This document shows, in pieces, positions 12,436-23,295 of a stretch of 64,000 nucleotides of DNA. Both the position numbers and the translations under genes were made by a program. The stretch covers positions 61,649 to 125,648 of the forward strand of contig JAOTON010001070.1 in NCBI GenBank assembly GCA_034440635.1. Reading direction: 5' to 3'. The notes below the pieces were generated by a model. The model ran no database searches. It saw nothing but the letters and a program-made list of their open reading frames with translations, and was not told the DNA's origin. Origin of the DNA: Lepas anatifera. Lineage: Eukaryota; Arthropoda; Thecostraca; Lepadidae. Within the stretch, counting starts at the first letter, position 1. Every line of letters begins with the position of its first letter.

Positions 12436-15318
12436 TTAGTCGGTGTCAGGACATGTGTACATGTGCACAGTCCAGTGGTTATCGAGGCGTGCCTTGAAGG
12501 CATTCAAGGTGGGAGCGCAGACCACATCAGCTGGTAGAGAATTCCAGTCGTTGACCGTTCTGACTCCGAAGGCCTGCCGTCGTACTCTTGTTACAGCTCT
12601 TGGTTTAAGTAGTTTGAAAGGATGTCCTCTCGTGCGGGAGTCCCTGTCTCTTTCAAAAAGCTGAGCCGGGTCGACGTCCAGCATGGCATGGAGGATCTGG
12701 TAGAGCCGAATCATATCGCCGCGACTGCGTCTGTAGTACAGCGTAGGGATTTCCAGGGTTTTGAGTCGCTCGCTATATGGCAGGTGGCGAATGGGTCTCA
12801 CCAGTCTAGTTGCCCGTCGCTGGACTTTCTCGAGCATTCGTTGGTCCGCACGATTAAACGGGCCCCAGGTCAGGTTTCCATATTCGAGATGTGGGCGCAC
12901 GAGTGTCTTGTATAGAAGTGGTAGTGATGTCCGGTCAATCTTGCGGAAAGATCTCCTAATTACCGCCAGAATCTGATTGCCCTTGGAGGCGGCAGAGGCA
13001 GCATGGTCCCGGAACTTCAGGGTGGCGTCGATCAGGACTCCTAGGTCTCTCTCCACACTGACTTCTTGAAGTGTATTTCCCTGCATGGTGTAACTGATGT
13101 TGGGGTTACTTGTACCAATGCGTAACACAGAGCACTTGGCGGTATTGAATGGTAGTTGCCAGACTTCTGACCAGTTTGTGACACGGTTGAGGTCCTGCTG
13201 AAGTCTCAATGGTTGGTGTGCATCAGTCAGTGGCGAGTACAACTTAGTGTCATCCGCAAAGATCTTAGTAACACAATGAACTTCATGTGGGAGGTCGTTA
13301 ATGAAGATCAAAAATAGTATCGGGCCTAGGACCGAACCCTGTGGGACACCACTGACCACCGGAGCCCAGGGCGACTCACAGCCGTTGATAGTTACCCTTT
13401 GCTGCCGGTCAGTCAAGAAGGCCCGAATCCAGGTGAGCAGCCTACCTTGCACTCCATATCCCCTCAGCTTGCATAAGAGACGCTTGTGTGGTACCGAATC
13501 GAACGCCTTGCGGTAGTCCAGGTAGATGCAGTCAATAGGCTGTCCGGCCTCAATATACCGGCTCCAATCATCCATCATCTCTAGTAGTTGGGAGTCGCAT
13601 GACCTATGAGGCCGAAATCCGTGTTGGGCTGATGTGAAGAGGTTGTTGGAAGTCATGTGTCGCATCAGTTGATCACGAATAATGGCTTCAAACACTCTGC
13701 ATATGATTGATGTCAGGCTGATTGGCCGATAATTCCCTGGACTCTGCTTGTTGCCTTTCTTGAACACAGGTACCACTGAGGCTTGCTTCCACAACACTGG
13801 TAGTGCACCTGAGTTGAAGGACTGCTGGAAGAGTATGGAGAGAGGAATGCAAAGTTGTTCAGCTGCCTCCCGAAGCACCTGTGGATGGATGTTGTCAGGA
13901 CCTGGGGCTCCAGCAGGTTTGAGTTGTTTCAACTGGGTTTGAACAAGACCTGGGTTGATGACTATGTCCTGGAGGGCTGTACCCCTGAACTTCTCTTCAA
14001 ATGAGGGAAATTGCTCTACGTTCTCAATGGTGAAACCCGATGAGAAGACATTGTTCAAGAGAGTGGCCTTATCCAGATCAGAGCTGTGAACCATGCCTGC
14101 ATCGTCTGTGAGGTCATCTACTCTGGTCTTGGTCTTCATTCTGGAGTGCACATGCTTCCAGAAAGGTTTCACACTTTGTTGAAGGCTGCCGATTATTTTA
14201 GCTTCATGGTCGAAGAGGAGTTTCCGCGTCAAACCTCTCAGTCTGTTGCTGATGGTAGTGTATCGTGCGTAGTTAAGTTGGTGTTCGATTTCCCCTCCAG
14301 ATTGTACGTACGTCTTCCAGGCTTTCTCCTTCTTTTTCTTCAAGCTGTATGCTTCTCGGGTCATGTAGATTTGGTTATATCTCGGGTTGGGTCTGTGGGA
14401 TGGGATACAGCCCTCAACGAGGATTTCATAAATATCCATAAACCTATTGTAGGCGGTGTCAACATCAGGCCCGTGCAGAACAGTCCAGTCCGTGTTCTGA
14501 GCCAGCTGGCGTAGTTTGGCGTAGTCAGCACGCCGAAAATTCAGCCTACTCTTCAGGGGCTGGACAGGGGGGGTGTAACAGCAGAATGAGAATTGTAGAA
14601 TAAGGTGATCACTGGCACCTAGACTTGGTAGGTAGTCAAGATGGTTGATCATTTCAGATTCATTGGTCAGAATAAGATCTAGTGTGCTTGGGGTAACACC
14701 TGGTCTAATCCTTGTAGCTTGCAGAACATGTTGGAAAAGGAAAGTGTCCTGGACCAGTTCCAGGAAAGAGTGAGAAATGTGAGAGGAGGGAGCAGAGGAG
14801 GTAGAAGTCACCCAGTTGATATGTGGGAGGTTAAAGTCACCAACAATGAGTAGGTGGGAGGGGTTCAGGTTGCATACAGAATGAAACAGGCTAGATAGAC
14901 TGGACATGGTTAGGTTGTCATTGCTGGAAGGACTCCTGTAAATGCACCCAGCCAGAAGCCTGTCACCCCCCGCCAATCTGAGTTGTATCCATAAATGTTC
15001 AACATGGTTGCTTCCAGAGATTGCCAGTTCTGTAGCCTTCAGCCTGTCATTTATGTGGATGCACACTCCTCGCTTTCCAGACATCCCCAGACGAGGAACT
15101 GCAGGATCAAAATTCAGATAGACTGTGTAGCCAGGGATTGTGAGAAGAGCAGGGGAGATGGGTAGGAGCTGGGCTTTGGGTATAATCTCAGTCAGTAGAA
15201 TGATATCGGGTTCCTTGCCTGCAATAACCAAGCACAGATCATCTCTTTTGTTGAGAAATTGGTCTGTATTAGTGTAGAGTATTTTCAAGCTGGATTTCTG
15301 AGACTCATGATCTTGGCG
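12436..15318 (-). CDS. CR1 ORF2: endonuclease-reverse transcriptase
   Basis: Makes and integrates the LINE copy: nicks target DNA, then reverse-transcribes the element RNA from the nick. Numbering from the TTG codon at 15288, an exonuclease-endonuclease-phosphatase domain spans about 1-235 (E34, GDFN 150-153, SDH 226-228). The RT follows with YRPIS near 520, palm Asp in YLDYRKAFDSVPHKRLL near 590-605, GVPQGS 647-652 and FADD 677-680. The C-terminal CR1 block has RPHLEYGNLTWGPFNRADQ and VQRRATRL. All catalytic residues I can check are present and no stop interrupts it. There is no ATG at its start: the open frame begins directly after the ORF1 TGA (15319-15321), in the same frame, with eleven codons before the TTG. 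Length and domain order fit an active CR1 ORF2. Confidence 0.95.
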   Translation of the reverse strand, partial: RQDHESQKSSLKILYTNTDQFLNKRDDLCLVIAGKEPDIILLTEIIPKAQLLPISPALLTIPGYTVYLNFDPAVPRLGMSGKRGVCIHINDRLKATELAISGSNHVEHLWIQLRLAGGDRLLAGCIYRSPSSNDNLTMSSLSSLFHSVCNLNPSHLLIVGDFNLPHINWVTSTSSAPSSHISHSFLELVQDTFLFQHVLQATRIRPGVTPSTLDLILTNESEMINHLDYLPSLGASDHLILQFSFCCYTPPVQPLKSRLNFRRADYAKLRQLAQNTDWTVLHGPDVDTAYNRFMDIYEILVEGCIPSHRPNPRYNQIYMTREAYSLKKKKEKAWKTYVQSGGEIEHQLNYARYTTISNRLRGLTRKLLFDHEAKIIGSLQQSVKPFWKHVHSRMKTKTRVDDLTDDAGMVHSSDLDKATLLNNVFSSGFTIENVEQFPSFEEKFRGTALQDIVINPGLVQTQLKQLKPAGAPGPDNIHPQVLREAAEQLCIPLSILFQQSFNSGALPVLWKQASVVPVFKKGNKQSPGNYRPISLTSIICRVFEAIIRDQLMRHMTSNNLFTSAQHGFRPHRSCDSQLLEMMDDWSRYIEAGQPIDCIYLDYRKAFDSVPHKRLLCKLRGYGVQGRLLTWIRAFLTDRQQRVTINGCESPWAPVVSGVPQGSVLGPILFLIFINDLPHEVHCVTKIFADDTKLYSPLTDAHQPLRLQQDLNRVTNWSEVWQLPFNTAKCSVLRIGTSNPNISYTMQGNTLQEVSVERDLGVLIDATLKFRDHAASAASKGNQILAVIRRSFRKIDRTSLPLLYKTLVRPHLEYGNLTWGPFNRADQRMLEKVQRRATRLVRPIRHLPYSERLKTLEIPTLYYRRSRGDMIRLYQILHAMLDVDPAQLFERDRDSRTRGHPFKLLKPRAVTRVRRQAFGVRTVNDWNSLPADVVCAPTLNAFKARLDNHWTVHMYTCPDTD

Positions 15319-17249
15319 TCACTTACTGGGTTGATAGGGAGTTGTCTGCGGTCGTGCAGGACGGTCAGCCCTCAGCACATTTGCATTCCCTGTATTTGCA
15401 GCAGATGCCTCAGAGTAGTTTTCTCTATTCAGGATCCTGGTTGAAATTGAAGTTGGGAGAGTGCTGCTGGAGAGGGATGGTCCACTTGCTCCTTCCATAG
15501 GTGTGTCCTGAGGTTGCCCACTGGATGGCTGGTTGATCTGCGATGAGGCATTGGAGATGGTGAGGGATGGTTGAGCATCACTGTGGTCAGCTGCAGCAGA
15601 TCCTGCATCTCGAGTGTGAATCATGGGACTTCCTCTTGTAATAATGCGTTTTCTATAGATGATGAGGTTGGTCTCCCCAGCTTCCTTGCGCCTTTTCAAT
15701 TCATCTCGTAGTGCCTTGTTTTCAGTCCTCTCGCTCAGTGTTAGGTCTGGGCCTAAGTAGATGTGACTCCAATTATTAGAGCTTCTGAGCTGAGGGGCCA
15801 TCCTCAAGAGATCGTGCTTAACTCTTTCGTCCTCCAGGGTCAGTATCAGGAGACGTGGCTTACCTTGAGTAGCTCTGCCGGCCCGGAATGATTTGTTAAC
15901 CCTGACATTTGTGTGGAAGACTTCCCTGGTCATGGTCACAAACATCTCATTGTCTGCCAATGAGCGCTCACCTGGAGTGTTGCCAGTCTGCTCTGGAAGA
16001 TTGTGCACTACCAGGTTTCTTTTTCTTTTGTCCCTATCTATGAAGTTGTCAAACACCTCAGAGATAGCACCTGCATCTTTGTTGCTTAAGCTGTGGGTAG
16101 ACCTTTTTGCATCATCCATCTTCTTGGTGACACTTTCCACTACCTTGTCACAACTGCCTTTCACAATGTTTGCATATGATGATTTGAGGTCCCCCTGTTC
16201 TTTCAAGCCCTTTTGGATCAGCTGGGCTTGGTTGTGGAGGATGACATCTTGGTGTTTGAGGGTTCTTTCAATGTTTTGCATCTGCTGAGTGAAGGATGTT
16301 TCTAGCTTCTTTAAGTCTTTATTGGAGGAATGTGAGTGCTCACACAGGCTAGTGATCTTCCTATCCAAAGACTCCCATTGTTTGTGATTGGACGTGGCTT
16401 CCGCAGCAGACTTGTCCTCGGTTTTAAGCCAAACCTTGCACTCGTGGCAAAGCCACATCAGGATGGGGTGGTGCTTGTCAATGGCTTTGAGGGCCAACTT
16501 TGAGACTCCTTGACAAGCTGCATGGGACCATTCAAGACACTTGTCACACTGGAGAGCATCTTCACCATCCCGCACAAGTAATCCACACAACTTGTTTGAA
16601 CCACCTTTGCATTTGTAGTCATGGGAATCATTGTTCGAGTCCCCGCTTCTCTCGAGCTTATTGATTTGGTCGTTTTGCTTAGTTTGAGCAACACTATCAA
16701 GTTTCTTAACTTCTCGGGATACCAGTCCCACCGGGGTGAGGGGAGAGCTCCCATCGTTTGGGTTCTCCTCTTGCTCTTTGTCTGCAAGGGAGCCTGCCGA
16801 GTCTAGGTCTAATTTAGGGAGTTTGATTCCTTTCCTGGTTACCGACTCACCCTTCTCGCAGTCCTCGTCAGGTGCAGACGACACTGAGGCGGAGCCTCCT
16901 CCTCCTCCTCGTGGTGTGTTGTTGTTAGTTTGTGGACCCTGCGCATTCGCCACCACAGTCACACTCTTTCTCACCACCCGCCCCCGCGCCCAACTTCGAC
17001 CCAAGGAAAAGATGTCTCAGACGAGATTTCCCCCTGGTCACGAGTGACACAAGTTGCAGTAGCACTTCTTGCCTCACTGTCACGTGTTACTGTGTTGGCG
17101 TTATCTCTGCTGTTACCGCTGTCCGCCTCTGTTTCCGTACTGTCCGCGCCATCCGAACGTGAGGCGATTGGTGGTGCACTATCCAATAACGAGACAAGTT
17201 TTAAGTTTTTTCCTCTTGGTGTTGCTGGAGGAGACCGTTGACATGGCAT
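15319..17249 (-). CDS. CR1 ORF1 with PHD finger (one frameshift)
   Basis: Probable RNA-binding partner protein of the LINE ribonucleoprotein. The main open frame runs from about 17016 to the TGA at 15319-15321. Numbering from the TTG at 17004, a PHD finger (C132, C140, C153, C156, H161, C164, C186, C189) sits at about 130-192, followed by a predicted coiled coil (about 215-310) and a basic region resembling the ORF1 RNA-recognition fold (IDRDKRKRNLVVHNLPEQ, near 325-345, up to about 445). The tail is Ser/Pro-rich. The main frame has no early ATG; the likely start is ATG at 17247-17249 in another frame (MPCQRSPPATPRGKN), joined by one frameshift near 16975-17010. PHD fingers in ORF1 are known for CR1-group elements. 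Confidence 0.82.
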
Positions 17250-17400
17250 TTTGTATTTATCTTCTATTTTCTTGAATATACAAGGCCAAACTTGCAAAGG
17301 TTTATGTGTGAGTGTATAGTAGTAATGAGTGTTTGAATTGTTATTGTGTGTTGCCACTGCGCTGAGAGCTCGCTGGACACGTCCTCCCCGGTGAGATCAG

Positions 17401-17580
17401 AACCCGAAGTCCCGGAAATGGGTACCATCGATGACCAGAGGTTATTCCTAACATAAATGGATGGTGCACTGATGGATGGATGGTGCATAAATGGATGTTG
17501 TAGTAAGTATTGTTGAGTAAAATTCAATAGTAGTAAAATATTGTTCAATAGTTATTCAATAGTAGTAGTAAATATTGTTG
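17401..17580 (-). mobile_element. Scrap of CR1 endonuclease sequence
   Basis: Positions 17417-17462 are the exact reverse complement of 18158-18203, part of the CR1 endonuclease fragment downstream (peptide SIYVRNNLWSSMVP here on the minus strand). Only this 46-bp stretch is recognisable. The rest has ATGGATGGTGCA-type short repeats. Confidence 0.5.
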
Positions 17581-17690
17581 GAAGTGAGTGGAAAATTCAG
17601 AAAAAATATAAAAGTGAGTGGAAAATTCTGATTGACTGGGTGTCGTTCTGCACCCAGCACCCCAGGTTTTGGGACACTGCGCTATAACTA
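17581..17690. repeat. Dispersed GAGTGGAAAATTC motif
   Basis: The motif AGTGAGTGGAAAATTC occurs at about 17584 and 17612, and related phrases (GGGTGTCG, CACTGCGC) follow. The same combination appears at 10350-10410 and, inverted, near 12015-12060, so it marks an old dispersed repeat. Confidence 0.5.
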
Positions 17691-17984
17691 AGCATACCGT
17701 CCAAGTTATTATTCATCGTCTAGTTTTCTGTGGAAATACTTCTTTATTGCGTTCAGCCTATGGACCCAGTGACGTCCCTGGGAAGCGTGTTCCAGTGGGC
17801 AATAGCCCTATACGGAAATGCATGCTTCGTACTCTCCAGTCGACATCGAGGCAGTTGGAGCTAGGTGTTTGAGTTTCTAGTCACCCTTGCGGAGACACTT
17901 TCCCTTGGTGGTAGCATTGCCTTTAGGGCTGCTGGAGAGTGGTCGACGTGAGCTACCTTAATTTACCCAATAATCAATCAATCA

Positions 17985-18580
17985 ATATGCATGCTGATTG
18001 CTGGTGAAGACCCTGATGTTGTCATTCTTACAGAGGTGATTCCAAAGGCTCAATGCTCCCCTCTGGTTTTGGCTCTCTTGTCTGTTCCAAATTATCACCT
18101 CTTTACTAGCTTTGACCATACCCTCCCAAATGTTGGCTGTAGAGGTGAATGAGGAATATCCATTTATGTTAGGAATAACCTCTGGTCATCGATGGTACCC
18201 ATTCCTGGTGCATACTCAGTTGAACATTTATGGGTTAAAAGTAGGCTCCACAGGCATGATTTTCTGCTCCTGGGCTGCTTTTACAGAAGTCCAAGTGGGG
18301 ACAGCCATAGAAACATGAGTGATTTTTCTGATATTGTTACACTTGCTAAGGCTTTCTCGCCTTCACATCTTCTGGTATCTGGGGATTTCAATTTCCCACA
18401 GATAGACTGGTCTGGTGAATTCTCCACAGCCTCCCCAGGCCACCCTTCGCACAGTCTCATCGACATAATGCATGACTTTTTCCTCTTTCAACTTGTTCAG
18501 AAACCCACTTGTCACTGTCATGGCCAGCAGGCTAACATCCTCGACCTCAGTCTGGTCGCTGACCCCGACGAGGTCGGTTG
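17985..18580 (+). pseudogene. CR1 endonuclease fragment
   Basis: Plus-strand coding remnant matching the N-terminal endonuclease of CR1 ORF2: IAGEDPDVVILTEVIPKAQ, then after a frameshift WVKSRLHRHDFLLLGCFYRS and LLVSGDFNFPQIDW (the GDFN motif), ending around LDLSLVADPDEVG. It covers roughly the first 200 residues of the domain. RT is absent and the sequence changes abruptly to GC-rich DNA near 18580. It is preceded by an AATC run (17965-17985). Confidence 0.82.
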
Positions 18581-19130
18581 TGCCTGCGCTCGCTCCGCCC
18601 CGGCCGCGCCCGCATGGCCGGCTAGTCGGTGCCACCTCGCTCGTGCTCCCGGGTGGTGCAGCATTATAAAAACCTACAGTGACCTACCTACAGTGACATG
18701 TTGTGCGTGCTTGCGAATGTGACATTATGGGAAGAACTATTAGTGGATCATGTCGTCCGCAAGTAAACAGTAAGTGTTGCGCTCATATTCCGCCTCAAGC
18801 TGTGGCCACACTTCCTTATTGTTCATTTATTTCAGAAACATCCCGGTTGCATGTACACACAATTGTCCAGGCTTTGGATCCATACTCATATATTAACACA
18901 AACACAAAGAATAAAAACACGCAAGAGTAAAAAATCACACGAGTGCCCCCGGCGCAGGGGCCCTAAGCTGCGCCGGGGGCGGATAAGACCACATCTGTAC
19001 CGCGCGGGACCCTAGTGCCCGCCATGGCCACCCGGCCGCACCAGACCACCATGCAACGCTCGAAATTGCGCATCGGGCCACGCAGGCGCTTCCGACCACC
19101 AACGCACCAGTCAACGCAGTGGTACCCGAC
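18581..19130. other. GC-rich non-coding with strong hairpin
   Basis: Contains a perfect 13-bp inverted repeat, GCCCCCGGCGCAG at 18945-18957 and CTGCGCCGGGGGC at 18968-18980, around a 10-nt loop. An AATAAA-like word lies about 35 bases upstream. A 12-bp direct repeat CCTACAGTGAC occurs near 18672-18700. No gene recognised. Confidence 0.5.
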
Positions 19131-19260
19131 CTTCACGCTCCGCTCAACACTACGCTCCGCTCGACACTACGCTCCGCTCAACACTACGCTCCGCTCAACA
19201 CTACGCACCGTTCTACACCACGCACCTCTCATCACCACGCACCGCTCAACACCACGTACG
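19131..19260. repeat. 17-bp GC-rich minisatellite
   Basis: Four to five copies of a 17-bp unit (CTCCGCTCAACACTACG) followed by degenerate copies with CACCGTTC/CACCTCTC. Overlapping open frames in all directions are a by-product of the composition. Confidence 0.8.
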
Positions 19261-20095
19261 CCGCACAGGGCCAAACGCATATCCGGCAACCAGGCTCGGG
19301 ACATCACGCCCGGCTCACGACCGAGGCGCGCATACCCGGCGCCACGGCCGGCCCCGAGATCCCACGCGAGACGAGTCAGTCGCTACTCTCCAGCCGGTCG
19401 GACCAGAGCCCCGCCAGAGGGCCGCGGACGAGGGGCCGAGCGGCGCCACCACGGAGGGCAGCCCCAGCGCCCGACCCACCACCAGCGAGGCCACCAGAGG
19501 GACCACGCTCCGCCGATCAGCGGCCGACACAGCGCCGCCCGCCGCCCAGCACCAGGGCCGCGCCGCCGCCCAGAGCCGCCAGCCAGCCGCGGCCGCGGCC
19601 GACCCGCGCGACCCGCAGCACCTGAGCGGGGCACAGCCGCCAGTGCATCGGGCCGACGCACATCAGCACCGCGGAGCGGCCGAGGGCCGTCAGGTCTCCG
19701 GGGGAGGAGCCACCGACAGCGCCCCGCATACGCTCCTGCGGGAGGAACAAAGGTAGATTAGTTAAAGGAGAGAGGACATGGTCACAAAAACACGCCACGC
19801 TAAATTGAGAGGCAGAAAGAGAGTCCAGGAGGCGCGGCACTTTGACGGAGAGTCAGGGACAGGCAGCAGGGTGCCGGAGGCGAGCCTGTACGGACGACCG
19901 TTAACTACCCAAGTAAAAAAAAAACTGGCTCCGCGATCAAATCAGCTATGAATGAGTTTGCTAAAAAAAAACTTTTATAATACGGGCGTTAGTACTAGTA
20001 CCTAGAAATTTAGATTTCAAGGAACCCGCGCTAGAAAGGGGCTGCTCCAGACCCCCCCCAGCCAGAAGCAGATATGCTATGACAGTAAAGCCGCG
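19261..20095. other. Very GC-rich then AT-rich non-coding
   Basis: From 19260 to about 19740 the DNA is strongly GC-rich with overlapping frames on both strands and no domain; I do not accept any as a gene. From 19760 on composition returns to the window average. Confidence 0.4.
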
Positions 20096-20099
20096 CAAT

Positions 20100-20240
20100 A
20101 TTTGATTTGAAAACACGGTAGTCAAAGTCCATGAAAACTCTATGGCTGTGACGGATCCAGAAAGGAGGGTCAAAAAGGAATTCAATCCCCCCTTTAACGG
20201 GAAAGCTCGGAATAAACTACGTTTTTGCCGCCCCCCACAC
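20100..20240 (+). repeat. Unique module next to array, copy B
   Basis: Reverse-complement counterpart of 8915-9058, with a few differences. It ends in GCCGCCCCCC and passes straight into CACA and GCAC units, as copy A does. Confidence 0.88.
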
Positions 20241-20247
20241 ACACACC

Positions 20248-20291
<44 letters not shown>

Positions 20292-20628
20292 CAAACGCAC
20301 GCACGCACGCACGCACGCACGCTCGCTCACTCACTCACTCACTCACTCACTCACTCACTCACTCACTCACTCACTCACCACATACTCACCACACACTCAA
20401 ACACTGACTCACACTCACTCTCACACTCACTCACACACTCACTCACTCACACACTCGCACACTCACTCACACACTCACTCACTCACCACACACTCACCAC
20501 TCACTCACACACTCACCACACACTCACTCACACACTCACACACTCACGCACTCACTCACACACTCACTCACACTAACGCACACACACACACACACACACA
20601 CTCACTCATTTACACACTCACTCACACA

Positions 20629-20671
<43 letters not shown>

Positions 20672-21951
20672 TCACACACTCACTCACCACACACTCACTC
20701 ACACACTCACTCACACACTCACTCACACACTCACTCACACACTCACTCACTCACTCACTCAAACACTCAGTCACACTCACTCACTCACACACTCACTCAC
20801 ACTCACTCACACTCACTCACTCATACACTCACACACACTCACTCAGTCACACACACACACACACACTCACTCACACTCACTCACTCACTCACATACACTC
20901 ACTCACTCACATACACTCACTCACTCACTCACACACTCAAACACTCACTAACTCACTCACACACTCATTCACACACTCACTCACTCACACACTCACTCAC
21001 TCACACACTCAAACACTGACTCACTCACTCACACACACACTCACTCACTCACACACTCACTCACTCACTCGCACACTCACTCACTCACCACACACTCACC
21101 ACACACTCTCACTCACCACACACTCACTCACATACACTCACACACTCACTCACTCACACACTCATTCACTCACACACTCACTCACACACTCACACACACT
21201 CACTCACTCACACACTCAAACACTGACTCACTCACACTCACACTCACTCTCACTCACTCACTCACTCTCACACTCAATCACTCACACACGCACACTCACT
21301 CACTCACTCACTGCACACTCACTCACACACTCACTCACACACTCACTCACCACACACTCACCACACACTCACCACACACTCACACTCACCACACACTCAC
21401 CACACACTCACCACACACTCACTCACACACTCACTCACTCACTCACACACTCACTCACACACTCACTCACATACTCACACACTCACTCACACACTCACGC
21501 ACTCACGCACTCAAACATTCACTCACTCACTCACTCACACTCACTCACACACTCAAACACTGACTCACTCACTCACTAACTCACACTCACTCACACTCAC
21601 ACTTACTCACACTCACTCTCACACTCACTCACACACACACTCACTCACTCACACACTCACTCACTCACCACACACTCACCACACACTCACCACTCACTCA
21701 CACACTCACCACACACTCACTCCACACTCACCACACACTCACTCACACACTCACTCACTCACACACTCACTCACACACTAACGCACACACTCACTCACTC
21801 ACACACTCGCTCATTCACACACTCACTCACTCACTCACACACTCACACACTCACACACACTCACTCACACACTCACTCACTCACTCAAACACTCACTCAC
21901 TCACTCACACACTCACTCACACACTCACTCACTCACTCAAACACTCATTCA
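20236..21951 (+). repeat. CACT/CACA tetranucleotide array, left part
   Basis: About 1.7 kb of CACT, CACACT and CACCACA units, beginning with GCAC units (20250-20320) and a short GCTC step. It is interrupted at 21951 by an I-type LINE and continues at 24208, so the original array was about 2.7 kb. Open frames of Thr-His-Ser-Leu repeats are artefacts. Confidence 0.97.
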
Positions 21952-22216
21952 TCATCATCATCATCATCATTGGGGTTTTCGGGCGCGCCGACAGCCAAGG
22001 TCACATGGCGCCCATAACATCGCGAACAAACACTCCGAGAGGCTCAAGCAGGGAAAAACACACACAACAACGTAGTCCTCCTAAAACATGTTAAACATGT
22101 GATCCATCCACCAACGTCTGGCTAATCAGTAGATAAAAGGGAGAAAAAAAACTCTTGGTCACTTGAATAGACAGCTACATCAATGAGGTTACTTCATAAA
22201 CTGTACAGACACCCAG

Positions 22217-23113
22217 CTACGTAGGAGAGTATATCACCTTAAAATTTACTGCTCTCAGATACATTTCTATATCTGAACAATTAACAGAGGGGGATTCCCC
22301 CAGAAGCGACTCCAGCGACGGTGAGCCGGGCAAATAGCGCCTCCTCTCCAGTTCAAAGTCAAGGCACTCCACCAGTACGTGCTTCACCGTCAGGCTATCG
22401 CCGTATCGCGGACATTCCGGCGGGCGGTCGCCAGTCAAGAGATAAGAGTGCGTGGAGTACGTGTGCCCTATTCTTAGTCTAGAGATAACAACCTCGTCCC
22501 TTCTGTTGCCTGCATTGGCAGATGACCACGGTCCTATCCGGGGCTTCAGCTCCCTCAGCTTGCCACCCTTGGGGTCCGCGTCCCATCGTTGCTGCCAGAT
22601 TCCGGAGAGGTAGCTCCTAACACACGGGAACATATCAAAGTACGGAACACGGATTCCACGGGAAGGCTCGCTGCTCGCTGCTTCTTTAGCTGCCCCATCG
22701 GCCAGTTCGTTTCCCTTGATGCCACTATGACTAGGTACCCACGCAAGAGTCACGGACTTCCCTCGACTCACAGCCTGGTGTATCTTGTGTCTGATGAGAG
22801 GTAAAAGATATGAGTTTGATGCGTTGTACGTAAGTGATTGGAGTGATTGTAATGACGAAAGAGAATCACTGAAAATTACAAATCGGTTGGTTCTCGACCG
22901 CAGAACCTGATCCAAGCACCGAAAGATGGCGTATAATTCCGCTGTGAACACTGAGGCAGCCCGTGGGAGTGAATATCGTCGCTGAATATTGCTACCTACA
23001 AACGCGCATCCCGCACCAATAACACACTTCGATCCATCCGTATAGAAGGCTGCATGATTTGGAAACCTGGACGAGCAGTATTCCAGAAAGGTTTGACGCA
23101 CGGCTTCCGGCAT
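22217..23113 (-). pseudogene. I-type LINE ORF2: RNase H part
   Basis: RNase H removes RNA from the hybrid during retrotransposition. Catalytic acidic residues are readable (D26 in FYTDGSK, E59 in TAELYAI, D83 in IFSDSLSS, and D139 after WVPSHSGIKGNE). A C-terminal knuckle follows (ECPRYGDSLTVKHVLVEC), in which the second expected Cys of CPxCG is Tyr. It is separated from the RT part by a frameshift near 23.29 kb. Presence of RNase H places the element in the I group and not in CR1 or Tx1. Confidence 0.9.
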
Positions 23114-23295
23114 CAGGCCCTTAGTCAGCTCTAGTAGCCGTGTATCAACCTCGACCTTGGACGTCCGCCACGGCTCGGCAGCTGGCAGCTGCGCGGTTTC
23201 GACACTTTCATGATTGATGTCAGCCTCGCTCAGCCATGCACGGATTCTAATTCCAGGGTGTCGAGCAGATGTGCGAGAACCATTGTCGATTCGCC

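Larger units (their letters stand above)
12335..17400 (-). mobile_element. Near full-length CR1-clade LINE
   Basis: About 5.07 kb on the minus strand: 5' UTR, ORF1 with PHD finger, ORF2 with endonuclease and RT, about 75 bp of 3' UTR and a 3' tail of three 7-bp units (GTACAAG on the minus strand, 12336-12358). ORF2 is uninterrupted over more than 950 codons, which makes this by far the youngest coding element in the window. The 5' boundary is estimated near 17.4 kb where an unrelated-looking junction begins; I found no target duplication, as is common for CR1. Confidence 0.9.

Noticed and set aside
18990..19850. Overlapping Arg/Pro/Ala-rich frames on both strands
   Set aside because: High GC suppresses stop codons. 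No domain, no codon pattern, and frames exist on both strands at once.
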